This document shows, piece by piece, positions 56,548 to 64,000 of a stretch of 64,000 bases of DNA; position 1 is the stretch's first letter, and the number at the start of each line of letters is the position of its first letter. Position numbers and translations under genes: made by a program. The notes under the pieces were generated by a model. That model was not told where the DNA came from. It searched no databases and worked only from the letters and a program-made list of their open reading frames with translations. The DNA lies in contig JADFJB010000002.1 in the NCBI GenBank assembly GCA_022566355.1, positions 60,320 to 124,319 on the forward strand, given 5' to 3'. This DNA is from a candidate division KSB1 bacterium. GTDB taxonomy: Bacteria > Zhuqueibacterota > JdFR-76 > DREG01.

Positions 56548-56790
56548 ATGAAAGCTACAGTAGTTGATTTGAGATATAAAATGAACGATGTACTGAAAGC
56601 GCTTGACCGGAATGAGAAAGTTACTGTTTTATATCATGGCAAAGTCAAAGGAATTATTGTTCCTGTAAACAGAAAAGAACAAGGCAAAATAATGGATCAT
56701 CCTTTTTTTGGAATGTTATCCGGGGAGAATGATAAAACCACACTGGATATTGTCAATGATTTAAGAGAACCCAGGTACAATGATATTTGA
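56548..56790 (+). CDS. Phd/YefM-like antitoxin
   Basis: An 80-residue protein with the layout of a small type II antitoxin: an N-terminal fold (MKATVVDLRYKMNDVLKAL, then KVTVLYHGKVKGIIVPV) that probably binds the operator, and a charged C-terminal tail (LDIVNDLREPRYNDI) that would wrap the toxin. AAGGAGA precedes the ATG. It overlaps the PIN-domain toxin gene by 11 bases. Because the toxin is frameshifted, the antitoxin may now be an orphan. Confidence 0.78.
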   Translation: MKATVVDLRYKMNDVLKALDRNEKVTVLYHGKVKGIIVPVNRKEQGKIMDHPFFGMLSGENDKTTLDIVNDLREPRYNDI

Positions 56791-57156
56791 CACAGATATT
56801 TTCATATGGGTACAAAGGGGAAACGAAAAAACTGCAGCCCTCATGGAAAAATCAAAAAGCAGGCGCCTATCCATTCAAACGTACATGGAACTTCTACAGG
56901 TTGCAAAGAGCAAAACCCAGCATAACTATGAAGAGATTTTATCACATCGTATGGTTTTGTTATTTTACCATTCACTGAAAATATTGGTCACAGGGCTTCA
57001 ATTTACATTGAAGAGTACACACTTTCTTCGGCTTTGAGGTCCGGAGACGCCATAATTGCAGCAACTGCAGTAGAAAACAATATGATTCTTGCATCAAGTA
57101 ACATAAAGCATTTCAAAATGATAAAAGACTTGAAGTTGAAGAAATTCGCACCATAA
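56780..57156 (+). pseudogene. Frameshifted PIN-domain (VapC-like) toxin
   Basis: The gene begins as a normal PIN ribonuclease: MIFDTDIFIWVQRGNE with the first acidic residues, then RRLSIQTYMELLQVAKSKTQHN. Near 56927-56935 the frame is lost, and the rest continues in another frame: FITSYGFVILPFTENIGHR, then LRSGDAIIAATAVENNMILASSNIKHFKMIKDLKLKKFAP and stop at 57156. Adding one base near 56930 would restore a protein of about 125 residues with all catalytic acids (D4, E in MELLQ, D in GDAIIA). It is either a dead toxin or a one-base sequencing deletion. Confidence 0.82.
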
Positions 57157-57271
57157 CAAACTTTAAATATTAACATAGAAACTTATTAATTAGATCTCGC
57201 GCTAATTAAAAATTGCAATCCCAATTTTGACTCTCGGTTGACAATCAAATTATGATTTTAGAGGATAAGGT

Positions 57272-60067
57272 ATGATGCCTACTTTTCGCCAAATGAAATT
57301 CATGTTTTTGATATCAACCATGCTCGTCAGTTTGACCGCCGCGAATGCCACAACCCGGCAAACCGAATCTGAGGATCGTAAACCGGTCACTCCAAAAGAT
57401 TATGGCAAATGGGAAACACTCTCCCGCGGTGCGTTGTCGCCGGATGGGAATTGGCTTATCTATTCGATCCGAAGAAATAATGACAAAAACGAATTGCGAC
57501 TTCATAATCTAAAGGACGAATCTCAAAAGGTATTAGCGCAAGGCACGAATCCCGAGTTTTCTAAAGACAGCCAGTGGCTCGGTTATTTGATTGAAGTGTC
57601 TGCCGAAGAAAGCAAGAAACTCAAGAAGAAAAAGAAGCCGGTTCACACCAAGTTCGGACTGCTCGGTCTCGCTAGTGAAGATAGCGCCGTAATAAAAGAT
57701 GTAGCATCTTTTGCCTTTAGCGGTAACAGCCAGTTTGTAGCTATGAAGCATTATGCACTGAAAGGAAAAAAGAGCAAGGGCGCCGACCTTGTAGTGCGCG
57801 ATTTGCAAACAGGGAGAGATTTCAACTTTGGTAATGTTTCTGAGTACCAATGGCGGGAAGAAGGCGCGCAGCTTGCCCTGATCATAGATGCCGAGGGCCA
57901 GGCTGGTAACGGGATTCAGCTTTTCAATGCGGCGACAGGCCAACTCAAAATCCTCGACAGTAAAGCGGCTGAATACAAAGGGCTAACCTGGCGCAAGAAA
58001 GGCGACGATCTGGCTGCCTTCCGTGTTGAAAAAAATGAAGATTATGAAGACTCGACCCATGTCATCATCGCCTGGCAGAAACTCGCCGGCAAAGCGCCGG
58101 TCGCGAATATCTTCGACCCCGAAAAAATAGAAGGTTTTCCTACAGCCACTCGAATCGTCAACACAAGACAACTTGAATGGACCAAAGATGGAAAATCTCT
58201 CTTTTTTGCTACAAAGGAATGGCAAAAAAAACCTCCGAAAGTGGATGAAGCAAAGGATGATTCTACCAAAACAGAAAATCCCGATAGTGTCAAAATCGAA
58301 GAACCACCCGACCTGCAGATCTGGCACAGCAAGGATGTTCGTATTATTCCCGAACAGCAGCAGCGGGCGGAGAAACGACGCGAGGATGCCCACCTGGCGG
58401 TCTGGCATATCAAAGAAAACAAATTTGTGCAACTTGGGGATGACCTCACGGAGCGCACCCGGGTTCAGGATGATATAGCCATCGTACTTGGGCTCGATTC
58501 GACGCCTTACGAATTCGAAGGCATGTTCGGACGGCCGAAATTTGATGCCTACGCCATCGATATTCATTCCGGTGAAAAACAGAAGTTCCTGATGCGGGTG
58601 AACCACCTTTATTCCATCAGCCCGGATGGGAAAAATATCGTCTATTTAAAAGACGATCACTACCACACCTACAATTTTAAATCAGCAAAAGATCGAAACC
58701 TCACGGCGGACATAGGAGTCTCCTTCGTCAATAAAGAAGACGATCACCCGGTAGAACAAAAGCCACCCTATCGGTTTGTTGCTTGGGCTAAAGACGGCAA
58801 GTCATTTTTTGCTAATGCTAAATATGATGTGTGGCAGCTCTGGGCGGATGGCTCCAAAAGCAGGAAAGTAACCGATGGCGAAGCTGAAAAAGTTATCCAC
58901 CGCTATGTACGGCTGGATCCGGAGGAAGAAACCATTGACGTCAAAAAGCCGATGTATTTGAGCCTGTATGGTGAATGGAGCAAGAAATATGGTTACGCCA
59001 GCGTGATTCCCGGCAAAGAGCCAAAAAACCTGGTTTGGCAGGAGGCCAATGTTGCTAATCTGATAAAGGCAAAAAAGGCCAAAACTTTTGCCTATGTGAT
59101 CCAGAACTTCGACGATTCTCCTGATTATTTTGTCGCTCCCAGAGACTTTGCCAAAAGCAAGCAGGTATCCAACACCAATCCGTTTCAAAAGGATTATGCC
59201 TGGGGAAAATCCGAGCTGATTGAATACACCAACGCCAACGGCCGCAAGTTGCAGGGCGCGCTGTTTTACCCGGCCGATTACCAGCCCGGGGAAAAATATC
59301 CCATGATCACCTACATCTATGAAATACGCTCTCACATGGTGCGCCGTTATGCTGTGCCCTCGCAGCGTAACTATTACAATCATAGCGTCTTTACCAGCGA
59401 GGGATATTTTGTGCTACAACCAGACATCGTCTTTGACAGTGGCGATCCCGGTATCTCATCGGTGCGAACCATAGAGATCGCGGTTAAAAAAGTGATTGAC
59501 ATGGGGCTGGTGGATGAAAAACGTATCGGTCTGGCCGGGCATTCCTGGGGCGGCTACCAGGCGGCTTTTGCGGTAACGCAAACGGACATTTTTGCGGCCG
59601 CTATTGCCGGCGCCGGGCTGACGGATTTCTTCAGCATGTACGGCATGGTGGGCTGGGCATTTGGTGGTACCCCGGAAAACCTTCATTTTGAGGTGAGCCA
59701 GGAGCGTATGATGAAACCGCCGTGGAAAGATATCGATGGTTATGTGCGCAACTCGCCGGTGATGAATGTGGAAAATCTCAACACGCCCCTGCTTTTCGAG
59801 GTCGGTGACAACGACCGCAATGTGGACTGGCGCCAGGGCATCGAGTATTACAACGCCGCCCGCCGGGAAGGAAAGCAAATGGTGCTGCTGGTCTATGCGA
59901 AAGAAGGCCATAGCCTGCGCCAGGACAAAAACCGCATCGACTACCACCGCCGTATTTTACACTGGTTTGGCCACTACCTAAAAGACGAGCCGGCTGAACA
60001 GTGGATCGAGAGCGGCATTCCGTACCTGGAGCAACAGAGGTTGTTGAAGAATTGGAAAAAGAATTAG
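57272..60067 (+). CDS. Secreted S9-family prolyl oligopeptidase-like peptidase
   Basis: A 931-residue exported serine peptidase (signal peptide ending ATTRQ or near). The N-terminal two thirds form a beta-propeller-like region with WD/TolB-style repeats (LSPDGNWLIYS, FSKDSQWLGYL, FAFSGNSQFVAM, ISPDGKNIVYL). The C-terminal alpha/beta-hydrolase domain carries Ser758 in GHSWGGYQAAF, Asp846 or Asp848 in VGDNDRNVDW and His880 in EGHSLRQ, all intact. This size matches the large acylaminoacyl/dipeptidyl-peptidase-like S9 group. AAGGT is the only upstream site. Lysine-rich insertions are seen near 105-130. Fragments of a second copy lie at 63029. Confidence 0.9.
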   Translation: MMPTFRQMKFMFLISTMLVSLTAANATTRQTESEDRKPVTPKDYGKWETLSRGALSPDGNWLIYSIRRNNDKNELRLHNLKDESQKVLAQGTNPEFSKDSQWLGYLIEVSAEESKKLKKKKKPVHTKFGLLGLASEDSAVIKDVASFAFSGNSQFVAMKHYALKGKKSKGADLVVRDLQTGRDFNFGNVSEYQWREEGAQLALIIDAEGQAGNGIQLFNAATGQLKILDSKAAEYKGLTWRKKGDDLAAFRVEKNEDYEDSTHVIIAWQKLAGKAPVANIFDPEKIEGFPTATRIVNTRQLEWTKDGKSLFFATKEWQKKPPKVDEAKDDSTKTENPDSVKIEEPPDLQIWHSKDVRIIPEQQQRAEKRREDAHLAVWHIKENKFVQLGDDLTERTRVQDDIAIVLGLDSTPYEFEGMFGRPKFDAYAIDIHSGEKQKFLMRVNHLYSISPDGKNIVYLKDDHYHTYNFKSAKDRNLTADIGVSFVNKEDDHPVEQKPPYRFVAWAKDGKSFFANAKYDVWQLWADGSKSRKVTDGEAEKVIHRYVRLDPEEETIDVKKPMYLSLYGEWSKKYGYASVIPGKEPKNLVWQEANVANLIKAKKAKTFAYVIQNFDDSPDYFVAPRDFAKSKQVSNTNPFQKDYAWGKSELIEYTNANGRKLQGALFYPADYQPGEKYPMITYIYEIRSHMVRRYAVPSQRNYYNHSVFTSEGYFVLQPDIVFDSGDPGISSVRTIEIAVKKVIDMGLVDEKRIGLAGHSWGGYQAAFAVTQTDIFAAAIAGAGLTDFFSMYGMVGWAFGGTPENLHFEVSQERMMKPPWKDIDGYVRNSPVMNVENLNTPLLFEVGDNDRNVDWRQGIEYYNAARREGKQMVLLVYAKEGHSLRQDKNRIDYHRRILHWFGHYLKDEPAEQWIESGIPYLEQQRLLKNWKKN

Positions 60068-60303
60068 ATCTGGCTATTTGCATTTGGCTGTAGGCTATTG
60101 ACAATTAATCCAACAAAAAATGATAAACAATCTCATCAGTAAGCTAAAAACAAACAGCTAAAGGCCAATGGCTGAATAGTAACAATTCTTCTTTATTGCT
60201 TAGAATTATATTCGTTCATAGTTTTATCCTTTGAGTCTTAGAGACTTCGAGGCTGAATAGATGAACCAAGACAAAATCATTTCAAAAGAAGAAAGACACC
60301 ATA

Positions 60304-61815
60304 ATGAAAAAGACCCTCGCTTTACTAAAAACTCCGTTAATTGCGGCTTTGCTTTCCGTTGTGATATTCATTGTGCCGGCTTTCGCCCAGCCAAATATTC
60401 CAAAGCCGGAAACGACACTTGGTTTTACAGTCGGGGCTGATTACAAGCTTGCAACTTACGATGAATCTATAAGCTATTTTCAACGATTGGATTCAGCCAG
60501 CGACTATTTAAAACTTATTGAAATCGGGCGTACAACAGAAGGCAAGCGCTGGTATTTAGCCTTAATCTCCACACCGGAAAATCTTGCTGATTTAGAAAAG
60601 TATCGCGAGATTGGACAACGCCTGGCGCACCCCAAAGATCTGACGGATACCGAAGCACGAGAACTTGCCGTAGAAGGCAAAGCATTCGTAGACATTAACG
60701 GCGGCCTCCACGCTACCGAAGTGGCCGGCGCTCAACACACCATTCAGCTTGCTTACGATTTGCTCAGCAACGTGGATGATGCAAAGATTCGAACAATCTT
60801 GGAGAATGTCGTTTTTTTATTGTGGCCGTCTCTCAACCCGGATGGTCAAGATATCGTGGTGGAATGGTATCGCTCAAACGTCGGCACGCCGTACGAAGTA
60901 GCGCCTTTAAAACAACTCTATCAAAAATATGTCGGCCATGACAATAACCGCGATGCTTACATGTTGAATATGATCGAGTCTCGCGTTATCGAACGCACCT
61001 GGCGGCATTGGGAGCCGCAGATTATCTATGTACACCATCAGACCGCACCGTTCCCCACGCGCATATGGCTGCCGCCCTTTGCCGAACCTATCGGGGCCGA
61101 AGCGCCGCCGCTGATGTCCAGAACGGTGAACAGCATCGGCATGGCTATAGCATACGGCCTTGAATCTAACGGCCAGCCGGGAGCAACACACATGGGGACT
61201 GGCTTCGACTCATGGTATCCGGGCTACATAGACTACATGCCGATGTTCAAGAACATTCCGGCTTTTTGGACTGAAACGGCTCTTTACCGCTATGCCACAC
61301 CACGATTCTATACCGTAAATGATTTTCGAGCCAACAGCCGCGAATTGCGCGTGGAATCGCTTTACTCCAGTCCCTGGCAAGGTGGTTGGTGGCGGTTACG
61401 CGATGCTGTGGACTATATGGTCACTGCATCAATCTCGACCCTGGATTTTGCCGCAAAGTATAAATACGACTTACTGTACAACCGTTACCAGGCCGGCCGC
61501 AATACCATCCGTAAGTACGAACAGGAGCCTCCTTACGCCTATTTTATCCCACAAAGTCAGCGGGATCCGGTCGCAGCGGTCGAAATGCTGCGGCGACTGG
61601 CCTTCGGCGGCATCGAGGTTTACCAGGTCTCAAGAGCGATCCGGCATGATGGTATCAACTATCCGAAAGGCACATGGGTCATTCCCATGAACCAGGAGTT
61701 TGCCGCCCTTGCACGTGAGGTGATGAGTATACAGACCTACCCTGATTTGCGCGAGTATCCTGAAGGCCCGCCTGAGCAACCCTACGATGCGGCGGGTGGA
61801 CTTTACCGTTTATGA
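60304..61815 (+). CDS. M14-type zinc peptidase, N-terminal part (gene split by a frameshift)
   Basis: A 503-residue frame with signal peptide (ending PAFAQ) and an M14 carboxypeptidase-like domain: LIEIGRTTEGKRWYLALIST, the zinc motif GGLHATEVAGAQ (His136, Glu139), LWPSLNPDGQD, DNNRDAYMLN, and YVHHQTAPFPTR which may give the third ligand. This is the secreted M14 group of about 900 residues. The frame ends at a TGA overlapping the ATG of the next frame. Inserting one base near 61794-61797 would join DAAGWTLPF to the following part. So the two entries are one broken gene. Confidence 0.85.
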   Translation: MKKTLALLKTPLIAALLSVVIFIVPAFAQPNIPKPETTLGFTVGADYKLATYDESISYFQRLDSASDYLKLIEIGRTTEGKRWYLALISTPENLADLEKYREIGQRLAHPKDLTDTEARELAVEGKAFVDINGGLHATEVAGAQHTIQLAYDLLSNVDDAKIRTILENVVFLLWPSLNPDGQDIVVEWYRSNVGTPYEVAPLKQLYQKYVGHDNNRDAYMLNMIESRVIERTWRHWEPQIIYVHHQTAPFPTRIWLPPFAEPIGAEAPPLMSRTVNSIGMAIAYGLESNGQPGATHMGTGFDSWYPGYIDYMPMFKNIPAFWTETALYRYATPRFYTVNDFRANSRELRVESLYSSPWQGGWWRLRDAVDYMVTASISTLDFAAKYKYDLLYNRYQAGRNTIRKYEQEPPYAYFIPQSQRDPVAAVEMLRRLAFGGIEVYQVSRAIRHDGINYPKGTWVIPMNQEFAALAREVMSIQTYPDLREYPEGPPEQPYDAAGGLYRL

Positions 61816-63023
61816 TGGGAGTGGATGTGACGGCCGCAGAAAACCCGCTCACTATGGAGGTCCGCGAAGCCATGTCTCTTCCGCTGGGAGATGCAGTTGA
61901 CTGGCAATCTGCCAACAACCAGGCAAAAGAAACTGATGCGAGTTCATTCGACAGCGTTCCCGGAATGGGATTTAATACGAATGCCAATGCCGCCGGGATA
62001 CTCCCACCCCCCGGAAAGATCACCGGTTCCGGCGGCAACTTGCTGGTCGATCCTGCTGAAAACAATTCCTTTCGGGCAATCAATAGAGCTTTACGTTCCG
62101 GAGGTAAGGTTCGATACGTGGCCCTTACTGACACAAATCCGGCAAAATATGCGATTTCAGGCATTTCAAAATCCGACCAAAATAATTGGGTTCGTGATCT
62201 CGCAATTCGTGCGGTACGCACAGGCGGGTCAAGCGGAGCCGAGGTGCAACCTCGACTTGCGCTTTACAAGCCCTGGCAGCCAAGCATGGATGAAGGTTGG
62301 ACCAGATGGCTGCTGGAATCTTATGGCTTCTCCTTCACCAGTATTGGCAATACGGATTTTCACCATGGTTCCCTGCTCGACAGGTTTGACGTGATCATTC
62401 TGGCAGATATTCGCGCTCGAACGCTACTTAATGGATTTAGTAAGGGCACTGTTCCTCCGCGTTACCAGGGAGGGCTTGGTATTGTGGGGGTTCGTAACCT
62501 CGATGAGTTTGTCCGTAGCGGCGGTACGCTGGTTTGTTTAAACAACAGTAGCGTTTTCGCTATAGAGCAACTGCATTTGCCGGTGAAAAGCGTGATTGAC
62601 ACCTTAAAACGTAAAGATTATTTCGTTGGCGCATCCATTGTGCAAGTCGATGTCGATCAGACACATCCGGTGATGGCCGGTATGCCACCACGGACAAAAA
62701 TTTTCGTTAGCCGCAGTCCGGTTTTTACCACCCTGGAAGATTTCGAGGGTACGGCGCTGGCGGCTTTCCAAAAGAAGGGTTCACCCCTGGCTTCCGGCTA
62801 CATGCTCGGGCAAAAATATATTCAAGGATACGCCGCCGCCCTGGATGTCTACCATGGTGACGGTCATGTACTTCTTTTAGGCTTCCGGCCACAATGGCGC
62901 GGCCAGTCGTTCGGGACCTTTCGTGTGCTGTTTAATGCCGCGTTTTACGGGGGAGTGTTATCTGTGAATTCACGCGGTGATACTGAGTTTTGGACTGCTC
63001 CCGATATTGACAAAGACAATTAA
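61812..63023 (+). CDS. C-terminal part of the split M14-type peptidase
   Basis: A 403-residue frame that continues the M14 protein in another frame: it starts at GVDVTAAENPL and carries the family's C-terminal domain (LALYKPWQPSMDEGWTRWLLE, FDVIILADI, FVRSGGTLVCLNNS, THPVMAGMPPRTKIFVSRSPVF, HVLLLGFRPQWRGQSFGTFRVLFNA). That domain resembles the glutamine-amidotransferase-like tail of large secreted M14 peptidases. It has no signal of its own, so as a separate protein it would stay in the cytoplasm. The local GTG or ATG near 61812 is unlikely to be a true start. Confidence 0.8.
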   Translation: MMGVDVTAAENPLTMEVREAMSLPLGDAVDWQSANNQAKETDASSFDSVPGMGFNTNANAAGILPPPGKITGSGGNLLVDPAENNSFRAINRALRSGGKVRYVALTDTNPAKYAISGISKSDQNNWVRDLAIRAVRTGGSSGAEVQPRLALYKPWQPSMDEGWTRWLLESYGFSFTSIGNTDFHHGSLLDRFDVIILADIRARTLLNGFSKGTVPPRYQGGLGIVGVRNLDEFVRSGGTLVCLNNSSVFAIEQLHLPVKSVIDTLKRKDYFVGASIVQVDVDQTHPVMAGMPPRTKIFVSRSPVFTTLEDFEGTALAAFQKKGSPLASGYMLGQKYIQGYAAALDVYHGDGHVLLLGFRPQWRGQSFGTFRVLFNAAFYGGVLSVNSRGDTEFWTAPDIDKDN

Positions 63024-63028
63024 GGCTG

Positions 63029-63105
63029 GAAGACCACGGCCTGCGCCAGGACAAAAACCGCATCGATTACCATCGCTGCATTTTGTAGTGGTTTGGCCAT
63101 TATCT
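63029..63105 (+). pseudogene. Remnant of a second S9 peptidase C-terminus
   Basis: The stretch reads EDHGLRQDKNRIDYHRCIL, stop, WFGHYL. It matches the C-terminus of the S9 gene (59903-59979), including 28 identical bases at 63039-63066 against 59913-59940, but holds an in-frame TAG. Only the catalytic-His end survives. Confidence 0.85.
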
Positions 63106-63317
63106 GATGGTGAGTTTGCCCACCTCCGAAGAGTCCTTAAACCAAAAATCATACATCAGCTTGCACAAAGCCCGAATCGCGACGATCGTGGATTTTAGAA
63201 AAGAAGCGTTGAGCTTCTTCTTGAGTTAAGTATTTTACTGCCATAAAAAGAGATAATTCTAAATTATTTTTCTAATTATTCATTCATCTGTTTTGGTTAA
63301 TTAATGCAGAAGTAGCC

Positions 63318-63680
63318 TCATCGGAGACGGGTGATATCGGCGCCAAAGACAACGTATATGGCTCGATACTTCGAGGGCGGAAGGTCAGCCATTACGTTCT
63401 TTATCTGGTTCCTCAACCCGATCTTAATAAGGTAACTCCAGAACAGCGAGTCCTCTTGCATGAGTAGAACGTGTGTCCTGGGATTAAAATTCTGCTCCTT
63501 GTCCCGCACAGCATCCATGATACGCTTGAACCTGGTTTCGATGATCTCGTGAATGCCCTGGGAGGCCTCACTTACATAGTGACTCCCGTTTCGCAGCTGC
63601 TGTCGGCTCAAGTAGCTGGCGCTTATCCACAATATAGTGAGAAAACCCTTCAATTTAAAAATAGGTCGAAGGATCTTCAA
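63318..63680 (-). CDS. Hypothetical protein, possibly a decayed fragment
   Basis: A 120-residue frame on the minus strand. Its middle and end (IHEIIETRFKRIMDAV, HVLLMQEDSLFWSYLIKIGL, YRAIYVVFGADITRLR) look like real coding sequence with ordinary amino-acid use, but I do not recognise a family. The N-terminal third is less convincing and may be read-through beyond the true edge of a fragment. No ribosome-binding site is evident. Around it (63106-63317) I see only non-coding or decayed sequence. Confidence 0.35.
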   Translation of the reverse strand: MKILRPIFKLKGFLTILWISASYLSRQQLRNGSHYVSEASQGIHEIIETRFKRIMDAVRDKEQNFNPRTHVLLMQEDSLFWSYLIKIGLRNQIKNVMADLPPSKYRAIYVVFGADITRLR

Positions 63681-64000
63681 AAGGTCAATGATAACATATG
63701 TGCAAAGTTTTAAAGTAACTTTTCATGCCGTTTTCTACTTTTGATAAATTGGTTTACTGTTAACCGATGAACCTCAAGGATCTTATAGTATAATTATAAT
63801 TATGATTACTTCAATTAGTCCCCAAAAAGGTTATCTAATTTGTTTCGACCAATTGGTTATTAGATGAATGAACAGATCGGGATAATTGAGAAGGTTGGTA
63901 AACCGAAACTCTAAACTCTAGATCCTGCAGATGTAAAACATCCCTGAGTTTTAAGATATAATACTCGTTTAGTAATATACCTGTATTGAGAATGATCCGG
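63681..64000. other. Non-coding end of window
   Basis: No gene can be supported here. It holds a perfect 14-base AT palindrome (ATAATTATAATTAT at 63790-63803) and ATCTAAT facing ATTAGAT at about 63834-63866, both too AT-rich to interpret. Confidence 0.5.

Noticed and set aside
57983-58606. Long minus-strand frames inside the S9 peptidase (also 59456-59947 and 58802-59383)
   Set aside because: The sense-strand protein has all family motifs and catalytic residues; the opposite frames lack start signals and recognisable domains.

Overview
The window looks like a chromosomal segment of an uncultured-type bacterium of the FCB superphylum, closest in flavour to Calditrichota/KSB1-like lineages. 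The evidence is a low-GC core, secreted proteins with a FlgD-like type IX-style C-terminal domain next to a PorV-like outer-membrane protein, DUF4159/DUF4175 genes, and lipoprotein and SurA-type folding factors beside mfd. No rRNA is present, so the placement is an inference.

Layout. 1-6.9 kb: the 3' part of mfd (the gene enters from outside the window), then three parvulin/SurA-type periplasmic folding factors closed by a strong terminator. 7-14.8 kb: a DUF456 membrane protein, then DUF4159, DUF4175 (large Gln-rich coiled coil), a TPR protein and a secreted 421-residue protein, with the last genes tightly overlapping. 15-18.2 kb: pdxA, a methyltransferase, ftsE and ftsX. 18.2-21.1 kb: the heat-shock set hrcA-grpE-dnaJ behind a near-consensus promoter. 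21.2-24.5 kb: a ComEA-like DNA-binding protein, a pseudopilin-like protein, a PilM-like ATPase-fold protein and a PilN/PilO-like protein, probably pilus or DNA-uptake machinery. 24.5-28.2 kb: rsmD, coaD, an aminotransferase and a TPR protein. 28.2-38.4 kb: a secretion module with a 152-residue secreted protein, a 2592-residue repeat protein and a PorV-like/TPR protein. 38.4-43.1 kb: a 1297-residue signalling fusion (anti-sigma kinase fold, sensor, HAMP, PP2C phosphatase, DNA-binding-like modules, TPR) and a STAS protein that shares one of its modules. 43.3-49.8 kb: icd, an RDD protein, obg, dprA, three tandem tRNA-Ser genes, a small membrane protein, gltX, tRNA-Gln and tRNA-Arg.

After tRNA-Arg (49.8 kb to the end) the window becomes accessory in character: repeats and MITE-like DNA, a secreted esterase, an Omp85-like barrel, a compact three-gene cassette around a TIGR04255-family protein (the best candidate here for an undescribed system), a metallo-beta-lactamase-fold hydrolase, a toxin-antitoxin pair with a frameshifted toxin, a large S9 peptidase, an M14 peptidase split by a frameshift, and a decayed fragment of a second S9 peptidase.

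Themes: envelope protein folding and secretion (SurA-like proteins, PorV, the giant adhesin-like protein), natural transformation (ComEA-like, pilus-like proteins, DprA) and partner-switching signalling. All family assignments come from reading motifs by eye; no database search was run.
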